Shown: positions 16,997-27,470 of the stretch, piece after piece
Layout of the letters: each line of letters starts with the position of its first letter
Numbering within the stretch: the first letter of the stretch is position 1
Assembly: GCF_018861145.1 (NCBI RefSeq)
Contig: NZ_JAHKQT010000017.1
Span: forward strand, 280,557 to 344,556
Length of the DNA stretch: 64,000 nt
Source of the DNA: Poseidonibacter lekithochrous
GTDB lineage: Bacteria > Campylobacterota > Campylobacteria > Campylobacterales > Arcobacteraceae
Direction: 5' to 3'
Notes under the pieces: generated by a model
What the model was told of the DNA's origin: nothing
Database searches by the model: none
The model's input: the letters and a program-made list of their open reading frames with translations, nothing else
Made by a program: the position numbers and the translations under genes

Positions 16997-17814
16997 TTAA
17001 TATCAAAAAGTTTGTAAAAAATGCTATTGTAGAAGATAATGGAAGAGGAGATTTATTCTTTGACGTTGCTCCAAAAGGTAGATTTAAAGCAAGAGCTATT
17101 TCGAAATCTGATGGAATAATTGCAGGTATTCAATACGCTAAAGTATTAGCAAGAACTGAAAAGTTTGATTGTAAGTTTTTAAAACAAGATGGTGATGTTA
17201 TTAAAAAAGGTGATGTAATTGCTGAACTTGAAGGAAAAGCTTCTATTCTTTTATCAAGTGAAAGAACATTTCTAAATATGCTTCAACACGCTTCTGGAAT
17301 TGCTACAATGGCTAATAGATATGCAAAATTAATGGAAGGTACAGGGGTTGTTTTATTAGATACAAGAAAAACAAGACCACAGCTTAGAGATTTTGAAAAG
17401 TATGCCTCAAGAGTAGGTGGAGCAATTAATCATAGACTTGGACTTGATGATTGTTTAATGTTAAAAGATACACATATGAGAACAATTAATAATCTAAAAG
17501 AGTTTATTGTAAGAGCAAGAAAAAGAATTTCTTGGGTTACAAAAATTGAAATAGAGTGTGAAACTTTTGATAATGTTAAAGAGGCGATGGATGCAGGTGC
17601 TGATATTATCATGTGTGACAATATGACTACAGATGAGATAAAAAATGTAGTTAAATTTAGAAATGAAAATTATCCACATATTTTATTAGAAGCAAGTGGA
17701 GATATTAATCTTGAAACTATAAGTAAGTATGCTAAAACTGGTGTTGATGCTATTAGTAGTGGAAGTATTATTCACCAAGCAACTTGGTTAGACTTCTCAA
17801 TGAAGTTTGACTAA
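16993..17814 (+). CDS. nadC: Nicotinate-nucleotide pyrophosphorylase (carboxylating) NadC
   Basis: Converts quinolinate and PRPP to nicotinate mononucleotide. 273 aa with the complete set: GDLFFDVAP, SERTFLNMLQHASGIAT, DTRKTRPQLRDFEKYA, VGGAINHRLGLDDCLMLKDTH and EIECET, ending with the ISSGSIIH loop. ATG overlaps the nadA stop (ATGA), so the two enzymes of consecutive steps are coupled. Confidence 0.97.
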   Translation: MINIKKFVKNAIVEDNGRGDLFFDVAPKGRFKARAISKSDGIIAGIQYAKVLARTEKFDCKFLKQDGDVIKKGDVIAELEGKASILLSSERTFLNMLQHASGIATMANRYAKLMEGTGVVLLDTRKTRPQLRDFEKYASRVGGAINHRLGLDDCLMLKDTHMRTINNLKEFIVRARKRISWVTKIEIECETFDNVKEAMDAGADIIMCDNMTTDEIKNVVKFRNENYPHILLEASGDINLETISKYAKTGVDAISSGSIIHQATWLDFSMKFD

Positions 17815-17876
17815 TCATTAACTTTTGGTTAGTTTTAATTATATAGAATAGAAAAGATAGATTATAAGGATAGGTA

Positions 17877-18863
17877 TTGAAAAAAGATTTCATAGTAAGT
17901 AATAAAATTGATATGTCAGCATATACGAAAGCTTTAGAATTAATTGAAAAAAGTAGATATATTTTGATTATTACTCATGTGAATCCCGATGCAGATAGTA
18001 TCTCTTCAGCACTTGCTTTATCAAATTTATTTTATGAGAATAAAATAAAACATAAAGTTTTTAACATAAGTTCAGATTTACCACAAAATTTAGATTTTCT
18101 TAATAGATTTGACAAAATCACAGACCAATTACCAAAATTTTTTGATTTAGCAATAAGTGTTGATTGTGGAACATATCCACGACTTGGATTTGAATTAGAT
18201 GAAAATATTCCTTTAATTAATTTTGATCATCATAAATCAAATAATAATTTTGGAATGATAAATATTGTTGACCCTATGAAAAGCTCAACTGCAGAAATTA
18301 TCTATGATTTTTTTAAGCACAATGGTTTATATATTACAAAAGATTCAGCGACAGCACTTTATGTAGGGATATATGATGATTCACTAGCTTTCTCATTAGC
18401 AAGATGTGATGAATTAACTTTTGATAAGGTTAACTTTTTAGTTCAATGTGGAGCAAGTCCATCAGGTATTGCAAATAAGCTTTTAAGAAGAGATTCTTTA
18501 GCAAAATATAGAATGATACCAAAAGTTTTAGATAGTTTAGAGTTATTTAAAGAAGGTGAAATAGCTACAATTATAGCAAAAAAAGAGTGGTTTGAAGAAA
18601 CTGGTGCACATAACAGAGATTGTGAAGACGCCTTAGATATGATTATGAGTATGTCAATAGTTAGAGTTGCTATATTTATAAGAGTAGTTTCAAACAGGGC
18701 TAGAATGTCTTTACGTTCAAAAGGTAGTTTTGACGTATCAAAAATTGCAGGACATTTTGGCGGTGGAGGTCATTTTAATGCATCAGGATGTTCAGTTGAC
18801 ACAGATGACATAGAAAAAGCAAGAGAATTAGTATTAAAGGAAATTTTTGAATTATACAAATAG
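17877..18863 (+). CDS. DHH-family phosphoesterase (NrnA-like)
   Basis: Predicted Mn-dependent nano-RNase / pAp phosphatase or related DHH-DHHA1 phosphoesterase. 328 aa. Motifs: THVNPDADSISSALAL (motif I), AISVDCGTY (II), NFDHHKSNNNFG (DHH, III), the later DDS pair, and GGGGHFNASGC of the DHHA1 domain. Start codon is TTG at 17877, after AAGGATAGG. Its 3' end overlaps the M23 gene by 17 nt. This gene precedes an M23 peptidase and lpxC in several Campylobacterota. The exact substrate cannot be told. Confidence 0.88.
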   Translation: MKKDFIVSNKIDMSAYTKALELIEKSRYILIITHVNPDADSISSALALSNLFYENKIKHKVFNISSDLPQNLDFLNRFDKITDQLPKFFDLAISVDCGTYPRLGFELDENIPLINFDHHKSNNNFGMINIVDPMKSSTAEIIYDFFKHNGLYITKDSATALYVGIYDDSLAFSLARCDELTFDKVNFLVQCGASPSGIANKLLRRDSLAKYRMIPKVLDSLELFKEGEIATIIAKKEWFEETGAHNRDCEDALDMIMSMSIVRVAIFIRVVSNRARMSLRSKGSFDVSKIAGHFGGGGHFNASGCSVDTDDIEKARELVLKEIFELYK

Positions 18864-20232
18864 AAAAAAACAAAACAAAGCGAAAATGGTATTGATATAT
18901 ATTATTATTGCAATAACAATTGGACTTGGAGCATTTGTATTCTTATCTCCTACTTTTGAAAAAAATAGTCCTAAAGTTTCATTAGAGAATGAAATTTATT
19001 GGAATTTAACATCACCTTTAAAAGTTAATTTTACAGATGATAATGAAATCGCATCATATGTAATTACATATTATGATGATAATAATGAGATTAAACTTGA
19101 TACTAAAACATTAAGTTCATCAAAAGGTTCAGTTGATTTACATATTATGGCTCCAAAGATTGAGTTAAATAAAAAGATTAATAATGCAATGTTAAAAATA
19201 GAAGTTTCAGATACGAGTAAATGGAACTTTTTTATGGGAAATAAAGCTACTAAAGAAATTAAAATAAAAGTAGATAAAAAAAGCCCTATTGCAAATGTAT
19301 TATCTAACTCATATTTGATAAAACAAGGTGGAAGTGCAGCTGTTGTTGTTGAAGTTAAAGATGAAAATTTAAAAGATTTCTATATATCTTTTAATAATAA
19401 AGAAAGATTTGAGTTATTTCCTTTTTATAAAGATAATTTCTATATAGCAATAATTGCATGGCCTATAGAAATAGAAGAATTTCAAAGAGTTAATCTTGTT
19501 GCAATTGATAAAGCAAGAAATAAAACAGTAACTAAAGTACCTTTATATATAAAAGAGTTAAAAGCTAAACCTGACAACATAAAAATATCAGATAAATTCA
19601 TTAATAAAGTAAGTAAAAATGTACTTATGAAAAGTGGATATGATATTCCAGATAATCCAGCTGAAATTTTTGTTAAACAAAATAAAGATGTAAGAAAAAG
19701 AAATATTGATACTATTAAAAGTGAAACAAGAAATAATATGAATAAAGATAAAGTTTCAAAGTTCACCATTAAAGAGTTTAAGCAATTACCCTCATCAATG
19801 ACTTTTGCAGGTTATGGTGAACGAAGACATTATACTTATAATGGTAAAAAAATTGATGAAGCATGGCATCTTGGTATGGATTGGGCTAGTGTAAAAAAAG
19901 CTAAAATCTTTACTACTAATAGTGGAAAAGTTATCTTTAATGATTATTTAGGGATTTATGGTGATACTATAATTATTGATCATAAATTTGGACTAGCAAC
20001 ATTATATGCGCATACAAGTAGATCAGTAGTAGAAGTAAATGAAGAAGTAAAAGCGGGACAATATATCGCAAATACTGGTTCATCTGGTGCTGTGTTTGGT
20101 GACCATTTACACTTTGGTGTATTAATTCAAGGGATTGAAGTTAATCCAACTGAATGGCTAAGTAAATTTTGGGTTAGAGAAAATATTACTAAAACAATTG
20201 ATAATGCAAAGAAAGTGATTAACAGTAAATGA
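18847..20232 (+). CDS. M23-family zinc metallopeptidase, membrane anchored
   Basis: 461 aa: one N-terminal transmembrane anchor (about 14-33), a long periplasmic region, then a LytM/peptidase M23 domain at about 335-430. The Zn ligands are all present: HLGMD (H and D) and HLHFG (final H), plus YAHTS. Expected to cut peptidoglycan cross-links and so affect cell shape or separation, like Csd/Pgp endopeptidases. The start is TTG at 18847, inside the end of the DHH gene, chosen because AAAGGAAA lies just upstream; the next ATG (18886) would cut into the membrane anchor. It overlaps lpxC by 4 nt. Confidence 0.9.
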   Translation: MNYTNRKKQNKAKMVLIYIIIAITIGLGAFVFLSPTFEKNSPKVSLENEIYWNLTSPLKVNFTDDNEIASYVITYYDDNNEIKLDTKTLSSSKGSVDLHIMAPKIELNKKINNAMLKIEVSDTSKWNFFMGNKATKEIKIKVDKKSPIANVLSNSYLIKQGGSAAVVVEVKDENLKDFYISFNNKERFELFPFYKDNFYIAIIAWPIEIEEFQRVNLVAIDKARNKTVTKVPLYIKELKAKPDNIKISDKFINKVSKNVLMKSGYDIPDNPAEIFVKQNKDVRKRNIDTIKSETRNNMNKDKVSKFTIKEFKQLPSSMTFAGYGERRHYTYNGKKIDEAWHLGMDWASVKKAKIFTTNSGKVIFNDYLGIYGDTIIIDHKFGLATLYAHTSRSVVEVNEEVKAGQYIANTGSSGAVFGDHLHFGVLIQGIEVNPTEWLSKFWVRENITKTIDNAKKVINSK

Positions 20233-21134
20233 AACAAAGAACATTAGCAAAAGCAGTTGAAATTGTAGGAATAGGTCTTCACAAAGGTGTTCCTGTAAAG
20301 ATGAAACTTGAACCTTTAGAGGCAGATGCAGGTATAATTTTTTATAGAGTAGATGCTGGAGTTACAATTCCCTTGTCTATTGAAAATGTAGTGGATACTA
20401 AAATGGCTACAGTAATTGGTAAAGATGGCATAGTTATTTCTACAATTGAACATTTATTATCTGCATTATATGCATATGGAATTGATAACTTAAGAGTAGT
20501 GATTGATAATGATGAAGTACCTGTTTTAGATGGTAGTTCATCAGGATATTGCATGCTTATTGAAGAAGCTGGTATTAAAGAACTTGATAAAAGTAAGAAA
20601 GCAATAAAAGTTAAAAAAGAAGTTGAAGTAACAACTGAAGATGGGAAAAGAGTAACTTTAAAACCATCAGATAGAATTATTTATGATTTTGAAATATCTT
20701 TTGATCATCCTTCAATTGGAAAACAAAATTTTCATTTTGATTATTCAATTGGAGAATATAAAGAGAATATCTCAAGAGCTAGAACTTTTGGATTCTTACA
20801 TGAAGTACAATATTTAAGAAGTATAGGATTAGCGCAAGGTGGTTCTATGGAAAATGCAATAGTACTTGATCAATCAAAAGTTTTAAATCCTGAAGGTTTA
20901 AGGTTTGATGATGAATTTGTAAGACATAAAATTCTTGATGCAATTGGAGATATGGCACTATTAGGTTATACAATGATTGGTGAATATGATGCTGTTGCAG
21001 GAAGCCATCATTTAAATCATTTATTAACAAAAGAGCTTTATAAAGATGCTTCAAATTATGAAATTATTGATTTAGAAGAAGCTAGCGAAGAGGCTGAAGT
21101 ATTTGAATTAGCATATTCAAAAGTTGAAGTATAA
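20229..21134 (+). CDS. lpxC: UDP-3-O-acyl-N-acetylglucosamine deacetylase LpxC
   Basis: Zn-dependent committed step of lipid A synthesis. 301 aa. Motifs: QRTLAKAVEIVGIGLHKG at the N-terminus, STIEHLLSALYAYGIDN (Zn His), DGSSSGYCMLIEEAGI, and HKILDAIGDMALLG (Zn His and Asp), with GSHHLNHLL supplying the general acid His. It overlaps the M23 gene by 4 nt. Ordinary in every respect. Confidence 0.98.
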   Translation: MKQRTLAKAVEIVGIGLHKGVPVKMKLEPLEADAGIIFYRVDAGVTIPLSIENVVDTKMATVIGKDGIVISTIEHLLSALYAYGIDNLRVVIDNDEVPVLDGSSSGYCMLIEEAGIKELDKSKKAIKVKKEVEVTTEDGKRVTLKPSDRIIYDFEISFDHPSIGKQNFHFDYSIGEYKENISRARTFGFLHEVQYLRSIGLAQGGSMENAIVLDQSKVLNPEGLRFDDEFVRHKILDAIGDMALLGYTMIGEYDAVAGSHHLNHLLTKELYKDASNYEIIDLEEASEEAEVFELAYSKVEV

Positions 21135-21143
21135 GGTTTATGA

Positions 21144-21596
21144 TTGATTGAAGTTTTAGTAATTAGTATTTCAAAACCATTATTAATTGGTATTTATGAA
21201 AACAAAAAATTAATAAAAGAGTATAAATTAGAAGGTAAAACTTCTGATTTATTACCTTCTCTTTTCTCTAATATTTTAAAAGAATTTGATATAAATAGAA
21301 TAAATTATGTAAATTCTCCTGGATCTTATATGGCGATAAAAGTTGCTTATATTTTTTTAAAAACTATATCTATTTCAAAAAAAATTGAATTTATGGCCTG
21401 TAATGGTTTTGAATTTAATGAAAATTCACCCATAAAAGCTTTAGGTAAAAAATATTTTATTCAAGATAAAGATAGTATTAAAGTTGATTTTTTAGAAAAA
21501 AACGATATACTTCGCGACTTTAAATTACCTAATAGTATAGATAAAATAAATTTTAATAAACAAACACTGCCAATATATAATTTACCAGCTGTTTAA
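21144..21596 (+). CDS. TsaB-like protein (short, divergent)
   Basis: 150 aa with a beta-rich N-terminus ISISKPLLIGIYENKKLI and NSPGSYMAIKVAYIFLKT, which corresponds to the GPGSFTGLRIG block of TsaB, partner of TsaD in the t6A37 tRNA modification. It lacks much of the C-terminal domain of E. coli TsaB (231 aa). Campylobacterota have a gene of this kind between lpxC and thrB. Start is TTG at 21144; the overlapping ATG at 21140 stops at once. tsaD is not in the window. A role in t6A synthesis is inferred from a weak motif. Confidence 0.6.
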   Translation: MIEVLVISISKPLLIGIYENKKLIKEYKLEGKTSDLLPSLFSNILKEFDINRINYVNSPGSYMAIKVAYIFLKTISISKKIEFMACNGFEFNENSPIKALGKKYFIQDKDSIKVDFLEKNDILRDFKLPNSIDKINFNKQTLPIYNLPAV

Positions 21597-21608
21597 ATAA
21601 GGAAATAG

Positions 21609-22490
21609 ATGAAAGTAAGTGTTCCCGCAACAAGTGCTAACTTGGGACCAGGTTTTGATTCATTAGGCTTAGCAATTGCCATGAAAAACCAAGTAATAAT
21701 TAAACCATCAAAATTTCATAGTGTATCATTAAAAGGTGAGGGTGCAAATAACCCAGTTTTAAAAGATAACAATATGTTTATTTCGATTTTTAATGATTTT
21801 TATCATAACTTAGCAGTTAGAAAAAGACATTATAGATTTGAATTCTATAATGAAATCCCTTTATCACGTGGATTAGGAAGTTCTTCTGCTGTTATTGTAT
21901 CTGCTATTGCATCTGCATATGCAATAGAAGGAATAAAATTAGAGAAATCTAAATTATTAAATTTAGCACTTGCCTATGAAAATCATCCAGATAATATTAC
22001 ACCTGCTGTTATGGGTGGATTTAATGTAGCAACAGTACAAGAAAATGAAGTAAAATTTATAAATAAATCTATTCCAAATATATTAAGAGCTGTTGTTGTT
22101 GTACCAAATAGACCAATTTCAACACAGGTATCAAGAAAAGCATTACCTTATAAATATTCAAAAGAGGATGCAGTTTTTAATATCTCACACTCATCATTAT
22201 TAACAGCTGCATTTATGAGTGAAGATTGGAAAATGCTTAGAACTGCATCCTTAGATAAAGTACATCAAAAATATAGAATGAAACAAATGCCAGAATTATT
22301 TGATGTGCAAAAAACTTCATTAAGATCAGGTTCATTAATGAGTACACTTTCAGGTTCTGGTTCTACACTGTTTTCTATTTGTTTTGCAGAAGATGCAAAA
22401 AAAATAGAAAAATCGCTTAAGAGTAAATTTCCACATTTTAAAGTGTTCATAAGTGACTTTGATAATAATGGTGTTCGAGTTGAAATTTAA
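21609..22490 (+). CDS. thrB: Homoserine kinase ThrB
   Basis: GHMP kinase that phosphorylates homoserine; its product is the substrate of ThrC at 48211-49692. 293 aa with [18 protein letters not shown] at the N-terminus, [16 protein letters not shown] (ATP loop), and [11 protein letters not shown] near the C-terminus. A GGAAA ribosome binding site precedes ATG. It starts 12 nt after the TsaB-like gene. thrB and thrC are 26 kb apart here, not an operon. Confidence 0.96.
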   Translation: MKVSVPATSANLGPGFDSLGLAIAMKNQVIIKPSKFHSVSLKGEGANNPVLKDNNMFISIFNDFYHNLAVRKRHYRFEFYNEIPLSRGLGSSSAVIVSAIASAYAIEGIKLEKSKLLNLALAYENHPDNITPAVMGGFNVATVQENEVKFINKSIPNILRAVVVVPNRPISTQVSRKALPYKYSKEDAVFNISHSSLLTAAFMSEDWKMLRTASLDKVHQKYRMKQMPELFDVQKTSLRSGSLMSTLSGSGSTLFSICFAEDAKKIEKSLKSKFPHFKVFISDFDNNGVRVEI

Positions 22491-22527
22491 GTTAGTTTTG
22501 ATATTAAGTAAATTTTAGGTATAATCA

Positions 22528-22803
22528 TTGGCTAATTTGAAATTAACACTTCGAACATGTATTGTTTGTAGGAAAAAAACAGAACAAAAAGAACTTTTTA
22601 GATTAAAATGTGAAGATAAAAAACTTGTACCCTATAACAATTATGGTAGAAGTTTTTATATCTGTAGGGATTGTATTAATTTATTGCAATCAGATATTAA
22701 TCAAAAAGCCTATAAAAAAATAGAAAAGTCACTTTTTAGAGAGTGCAAAAATAAAGATAAATATGTTGAACAACTTAAGGAGATGCTAACAGATGTCAGA
22801 TAA
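22528..22803 (+). CDS. YlxR-family (DUF448) RNA-binding protein
   Basis: 91 aa. The start of the conserved part, [21 protein letters not shown], and [10 protein letters not shown] are typical of YlxR proteins, small RNA-binding or nucleoid-associated proteins encoded before infB. The four cysteines form two CxxC-type pairs. Start at TTG 22528 with AGG 8 nt upstream; TTG 22537 is an alternative. It overlaps infB by 11 nt, so expression is tied to IF2. Confidence 0.88.
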   Translation: MANLKLTLRTCIVCRKKTEQKELFRLKCEDKKLVPYNNYGRSFYICRDCINLLQSDINQKAYKKIEKSLFRECKNKDKYVEQLKEMLTDVR

Positions 22804-25522
22804 AGTAAGAGTTTATGAAATTGCAGAAGAGGCAGGAGCTTCTAGCTCAGATGTAATTGCAAAAGCAAAAGATTTAAAAATAGAACTAAAATCACCACAA
22901 AGCGCAGTATCATATGAAGATGCTGAAGAAATCACAAAATATATAATGACTGGAAAAAGTTCTAAATTAGTGAAAAAGAAACCAGTAAAAGTAGAAAAAG
23001 CAGTAGTGAAAAAAGTAGTAGAAGAGACTAAAGAAGAAATTTCTGAGTCAAAAGTAGAAGAAAAAGAAGAGATTACAAAAGTTGAAAGTAAAACAGCTGT
23101 TAAAAAAGTTGGGATATCAAAACCTAAAACTCTAGATAGCAAAGCATCTCCAAAAGAAAACATAGAAGAAGTTAAAATAGCACCTGAAGTTAAAGAAACA
23201 AAAGAAGTAAAAACAGATGAAACAGCTAAAAAAGTTAATGATGAAGATTCTGAAGCTCCAAAAATTAAAAAGATTATTCCTAAAAGAAGAGGTCTTAAAA
23301 TAGTTAAGAAGAAAAAGCCTAGAGAAGTTGAAACTCCAAAAGTAGAGTTCAATACTCCAATAGCCGGTGCTCCTAAAAAACAAATGAAATCACTTAGTGA
23401 AATTTTAGGAAATAATTCTGATGAGAAAAAAGATATAACTGACAATAGATCTAAACCAAAAAAAGAAAAAAAGAAAAGTAGCGTAAGAGCTCAAGATCAT
23501 GGTAGAAGACTTGATGTTGAAAGAAAAACTCCAGATGAGTTCTCTAATAGTACAGATTCAATTTTAGGTGAAGAAGTATTTTTACTTGATTTAGGATTAG
23601 CAGATAAATCTAAATTACTTGAAGAAACAAAACCTCAAAAACAGAATAAACAATCTAGATCTTCTAGACCAGCCGCATTTGGAAATAGACCACAAGGTTT
23701 AAAAAGAGGTAAGAGAAAGAAAAGATTTAAAAGAGAAGAAGAAGAAGTTGAAATTACTGAAGTTTCAATTCCTGAAGAATGTAGAGTATATGAATTTGCT
23801 GAAGCTTGTGGGAAAACTGCATCTGATGTAATTTCAGTATTATTTGGTTTAGGAATGCTTGTTACTAAAAATGACTTTTTAAAACAAGATGAATTAGAAA
23901 TTCTTGGTGAAGAGTTTGGTATTGAAGTAACAGTAAGAGATGCTTTAGAAGATGTAAATTATGTTGAAGATTATGCTGATGAAGATATTGATGAAAGTAA
24001 TTTCGTAACTCGTCCTCCAGTTGTTACAATTATGGGACATGTTGATCATGGTAAAACTTCATTATTAGACAAAATTAGATCAGCAAAAGTAGCTTCAGGT
24101 GAAGCTGGTGGGATTACTCAACATATTTCTGCATATACAGTTGATCAAAATGGTCAAAAAATTACATTTGTAGATACACCAGGACATGCCGCTTTCTCTG
24201 AAATGAGATCAAGAGGTGCTGATGTTACTGATATTATTATTATTGTTGTTGCCGCTGATGATGGTGTTAAACCACAAACTGAAGAAGTGATTTCACATGC
24301 AAAAGCATCTGGATGTCCAATTATTGTTGCAGTTAATAAAATTGATAAAGAGTCTGCTAATATGGATATGGTTAAAGCTCAAATGGCAGAGAGAGAAATG
24401 ACTCCTGTTGATTGGGGTGGGGATGTTGAATTTATTGGAGTATCTGCTTTAAATGGTACGGGTATTGATGATTTATTAGAAAATATTTTAATTCAATCTG
24501 AAATGTTAGAACTTAAAGCTGATCCTACTGCAAAAGCAAAAGGTGCAGTTGTTGAATCACTACTTGAAAAAGGTAGAGGTCCAGTTGCAACTATTATTGT
24601 TCAAAATGGTACATTAAGAGTTGGTGATAATATTGTTTGTGATACTACATACGGTAGAGTAAAAGCAATCACTAATGACCAAGGTAAACCAGTAAAAGAA
24701 TTAGGACTTTCTGAAACAGGTAATGTTTTAGGTTTAAATGAAGTTCCAGTTTCTGGTGCTGTAATGGTTGCACAAGATACAGATAAAGAAGCTAAAGATA
24801 TTGCAACAACTAGAGCAGAACATGCCAGAGCTAAAGAATTATCTAAATCTACTAAAGTAACTTTAGAAGAGATGAGTGGATTAATTGCAGAAGGTAAGAT
24901 TAAACAACTTCCTGTAATTATTAAAACTGATGTTGGTGGTTCTTTAGAAGCTATTAAAGGTTCATTAGAAAAAATTGCTAATGATGAAGTAAAAGTTAAA
25001 GTTATTCATGCAGCAGTTGGTGGGATTACTGAGTCTGATTTAGTTCTTGCAGGTGCATCTGAAGGGTGTATTATTTTAGGATTTAATGTAAGACCTACTG
25101 GTTCTGTTAAATCAAAAGCAAAAGCTGATGGTGTTACTATTAATACTTATACTATTATTTATGATTTACTTGATGATGTTAAAGATGCATTATCTGGAAT
25201 GATGAGTGCAGTAATTAGAGAAGAAAACACTGGTCAAGCTGAAGTTAGAGATACATTCGTTGTTCCTAAAGTTGGAACAGTTGCAGGATGTTTAGTAACT
25301 GATGGCAAAGTAATCAGAGGTGGTCATGCAAGAATTATTAGAGATGGAGTTGTTACTTATACTGGTAAAATTTCATCATTAAAAAGATTTAAAGATGATG
25401 CTAAAGAAGTTGCTAATGGTTATGAGTGTGGTATTATGTTTGATAAATTTAATGACATTAAAGTTGGAGATTTTATTGAAACATTTATTCAAATTGAAGA
25501 AAAAGTTTCGATTGACGATTAA
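22793..25522 (+). CDS. infB: Translation initiation factor IF-2
   Basis: GTPase that places initiator tRNA on the 30S subunit. 909 aa: IF2_N module at residues 1-55, a long Lys/Glu-rich low-complexity linker (about 55-320), a second IF2_N-like module ([16 protein letters not shown]), then the GTPase domain with [21 protein letters not shown] and SALNG, and the two C-terminal beta-barrel domains. Start ATG at 22793 after AAGGAG. The linker explains a long artificial minus-strand ORF here. Confidence 0.99.
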   Translation: MSDKVRVYEIAEEAGASSSDVIAKAKDLKIELKSPQSAVSYEDAEEITKYIMTGKSSKLVKKKPVKVEKAVVKKVVEETKEEISESKVEEKEEITKVESKTAVKKVGISKPKTLDSKASPKENIEEVKIAPEVKETKEVKTDETAKKVNDEDSEAPKIKKIIPKRRGLKIVKKKKPREVETPKVEFNTPIAGAPKKQMKSLSEILGNNSDEKKDITDNRSKPKKEKKKSSVRAQDHGRRLDVERKTPDEFSNSTDSILGEEVFLLDLGLADKSKLLEETKPQKQNKQSRSSRPAAFGNRPQGLKRGKRKKRFKREEEEVEITEVSIPEECRVYEFAEACGKTASDVISVLFGLGMLVTKNDFLKQDELEILGEEFGIEVTVRDALEDVNYVEDYADEDIDESNFVTRPPVVTIMGHVDHGKTSLLDKIRSAKVASGEAGGITQHISAYTVDQNGQKITFVDTPGHAAFSEMRSRGADVTDIIIIVVAADDGVKPQTEEVISHAKASGCPIIVAVNKIDKESANMDMVKAQMAEREMTPVDWGGDVEFIGVSALNGTGIDDLLENILIQSEMLELKADPTAKAKGAVVESLLEKGRGPVATIIVQNGTLRVGDNIVCDTTYGRVKAITNDQGKPVKELGLSETGNVLGLNEVPVSGAVMVAQDTDKEAKDIATTRAEHARAKELSKSTKVTLEEMSGLIAEGKIKQLPVIIKTDVGGSLEAIKGSLEKIANDEVKVKVIHAAVGGITESDLVLAGASEGCIILGFNVRPTGSVKSKAKADGVTINTYTIIYDLLDDVKDALSGMMSAVIREENTGQAEVRDTFVVPKVGTVAGCLVTDGKVIRGGHARIIRDGVVTYTGKISSLKRFKDDAKEVANGYECGIMFDKFNDIKVGDFIETFIQIEEKVSIDD

Positions 25523-25524
25523 TT

Positions 25525-25881
25525 ATGAAAAGTGTTAATTTACAAAGAACAGAATCTTTATTAATGGAGTTAATTCCTGAAGCATTATCTGATTTAGCAG
25601 ATGCAAGAATTAACTCTTTGGCTATCACAGGTGTAAACTGTAAAAATGGTAAATATGATGCCTTAGTTTATTTTGATGGCTCAGATCTTGAAAAAAAAGA
25701 GATTACACAAGTTGTATCATTATTAAACAAAGCAAATGGAAGATTAAAGTCTCATATCCTTGCAAGTACTGGTTGGTATAAATGTCCTGACTTTAAATTT
25801 GTTAATGATACTTCTTTAGAAAAATCAAGAAATATTGAAGCATTATTTGCACAAATTAATAAAAATAAAAGTGAAGACTAA
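25525..25881 (+). CDS. rbfA: Ribosome-binding factor A
   Basis: Small KH-like protein that assists 16S rRNA 5' end maturation and 30S assembly. 118 aa with the motif [20 protein letters not shown]-like end (residues 74-94: RLKSHIL, CPDFKF), the usual RbfA signature. It lies 2 nt after infB and its stop overlaps the rimP start by 1 nt. Confidence 0.93.
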   Translation: MKSVNLQRTESLLMELIPEALSDLADARINSLAITGVNCKNGKYDALVYFDGSDLEKKEITQVVSLLNKANGRLKSHILASTGWYKCPDFKFVNDTSLEKSRNIEALFAQINKNKSED

Positions 25882-26309
25882 TGAATTTAGAAGAATCAAT
25901 AAAATTAGCAGTTGAAAGTTTAGGTGTTGAATTATATGATATTACAACAGCTAGAGAACATAGTGACACTATTTATAGAGTTAGTATAACTCATAAAGAT
26001 GGTGTAAATCTAGATAAATGTGCTGAAGTTTCAAGAATGATTTCACCAATATTGGATTTAGATGAACCTCTAGGTGGAAATTATAAACTTGAAGTTAGTT
26101 CTCCTGGAATTGAAAGAAAACTAAAATCTACTAATCATTTTATCGCTTCAGTTGGTGAAAATATTAAAGTAAAAGATATTGCAACAGAAGTTTACAAAGG
26201 TAAATTAACTAGTGCAGATAAAGAAAAAATCACAATAGAAACTGAATTTGGAGATGAGACTATAGAATATGGTTCTATATTATCAGCTTCAACTTATTTT
26301 GAATGGTAA
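25881..26309 (+). CDS. rimP: Ribosome maturation factor RimP
   Basis: Assists 30S subunit assembly. 142 aa; [10 protein letters not shown], the central [20 protein letters not shown] block and [13 protein letters not shown] are the RimP signature. Last gene of the lpxC-infB-rbfA-rimP run; a hairpin overlapping its stop codon ends the unit. Confidence 0.96.
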   Translation: MNLEESIKLAVESLGVELYDITTAREHSDTIYRVSITHKDGVNLDKCAEVSRMISPILDLDEPLGGNYKLEVSSPGIERKLKSTNHFIASVGENIKVKDIATEVYKGKLTSADKEKITIETEFGDETIEYGSILSASTYFEW

Positions 26310-26326
26310 TAGAGCAAAGCTCTATT
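26308..26326 (+). terminator. Terminator overlapping the rimP stop
   Basis: Arms AATAGAGC and GCTCTATT with loop AAA, followed by ATCTTTT. The first arm begins inside the TAA stop codon of rimP. Confidence 0.7.
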
Positions 26327-26403
26327 ATCTTTTAACTCCTAATTAATTACTCTTTAAATATACTAAGCCTCAAAAAACATACTATTTACGAAAGATTTAA
26401 CTA

Positions 26404-27414
26404 ATGAAAATAAATGACGAATTTTTTATGAAATTAGCCCTTGATGAAGCATGGAAATACCAACTTTTAACTTATCCAAATCCTGCCGTTGGGTGTGTTG
26501 TTGTCAAAGGTGAGAGTGAGATCTTAGCTATTGAAGCACACAAAGAAGCTGGAATGCCACATGCTGAAATTAATGCCCTTAAAGCAGCTTTTTTAAAATA
26601 TCATCCAAATAATATATTGAAAACAAAAAGTTCTTCAGATGAAATACATGAGTATTTAATAAATAATCATGAAGATTTTTTTAATGATTGTACTATTTAT
26701 GTAACATTAGAACCTTGTAATCATATAGGAAAAACACCAGCATGTGCAAATTTATTGAAAAGCATAAAACCCAAGAAGGTAATTATTGCACATGAAGATA
26801 TAAATAAAGCTGCATCAGGTGGCTATAAAAGCTTAAAAGGTGCAGATATTGATGTTAGCCTTGGATATATGAAAAAGGAAGCTTATAACCTTTTATATCC
26901 ATTTATAAAATGGAATAGTGGAAGTTTTATTTTTTATAAAATGGCACAAACCTTGAATGGTTCAATTGATGGAGAAATATCTGAAAATAGAGCTAAAGCT
27001 TATGTTCATACATTAAGAGATAAAAGTGATTTAATGTTAATTGGTGGAAATACAGTGAGAATAGATAGACCAACATTAGATGCTAGATATATCGCAGGAC
27101 AAGCACCTGATATTATGATCTACTCAAAAAATAAAATCTTTGATAATAAAATACCACTTTTCCATGTACCAAATAGAGATGTAATAATTAGTGATGATTT
27201 ATTTAAATTACTTGATTATAAACTTATTATGGTTGAAGGTACTTATACTTTACTTGAGATATTAAAAGAAAAACTTGATTTTATAATTTTACTTATTAAT
27301 CCAAAAATAAAAAAAGGTATAAATGCTTTAAATGAAATAGATTTAGATTTTGAAATAATACATGAAAATTATATAGGAAATGAGAAAATAGTATTTTTAA
27401 AGAGAAAAAATTAA
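26404..27414 (+). CDS. ribD: Bifunctional riboflavin deaminase/reductase RibD
   Basis: Two-domain enzyme of riboflavin synthesis. Deaminase domain (about 1-150): PNPAVGCVVVK, PHAEINAL (zinc His and Glu) and LEPCNHIGKTPAC (two zinc cysteines). Reductase domain (about 160-336): FYKMAQTLNGSIDGE and MLIGGNTVRIDRPTLDAR. 336 aa. The deaminase carries an extra stretch of about 25 residues (LKYHPNNILKTKSSSDEIHE) between HAE and the Cys pair. 94 nt upstream are free of genes and contain a possible -10 (TATACT, 26359). Confidence 0.94.
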   Translation: MKINDEFFMKLALDEAWKYQLLTYPNPAVGCVVVKGESEILAIEAHKEAGMPHAEINALKAAFLKYHPNNILKTKSSSDEIHEYLINNHEDFFNDCTIYVTLEPCNHIGKTPACANLLKSIKPKKVIIAHEDINKAASGGYKSLKGADIDVSLGYMKKEAYNLLYPFIKWNSGSFIFYKMAQTLNGSIDGEISENRAKAYVHTLRDKSDLMLIGGNTVRIDRPTLDARYIAGQAPDIMIYSKNKIFDNKIPLFHVPNRDVIISDDLFKLLDYKLIMVEGTYTLLEILKEKLDFIILLINPKIKKGINALNEIDLDFEIIHENYIGNEKIVFLKRKN

Positions 27415-27424
27415 ACATAAAAAA

Positions 27425-27447
27425 ACCTATATCAAAATGATATAGGT
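27425..27447. terminator. Bidirectional terminator between ribD and efp
   Basis: Perfect 9-bp arms ACCTATATC and GATATAGGT with a 5-nt loop, with A run before and T run after, so it works for the convergent genes ribD (+) and efp (-). Confidence 0.92.
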
Positions 27448-27470
27448 CTTTTATTATGAAGAAAAGTTAA

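Noticed and set aside
22491-22527. Promoter between thrB and ylxR
   Set aside because: TATAAT at 22520-22525 lies almost on the ylxR start, so a usable promoter there would give a leaderless message; more likely chance in AT-rich DNA.
22813-23445. 210-residue open frame on the minus strand inside infB
   Set aside because: Opposite-strand image of the Lys/Glu-rich low-complexity linker of IF2; Ser/Phe-rich with no ribosome binding site.
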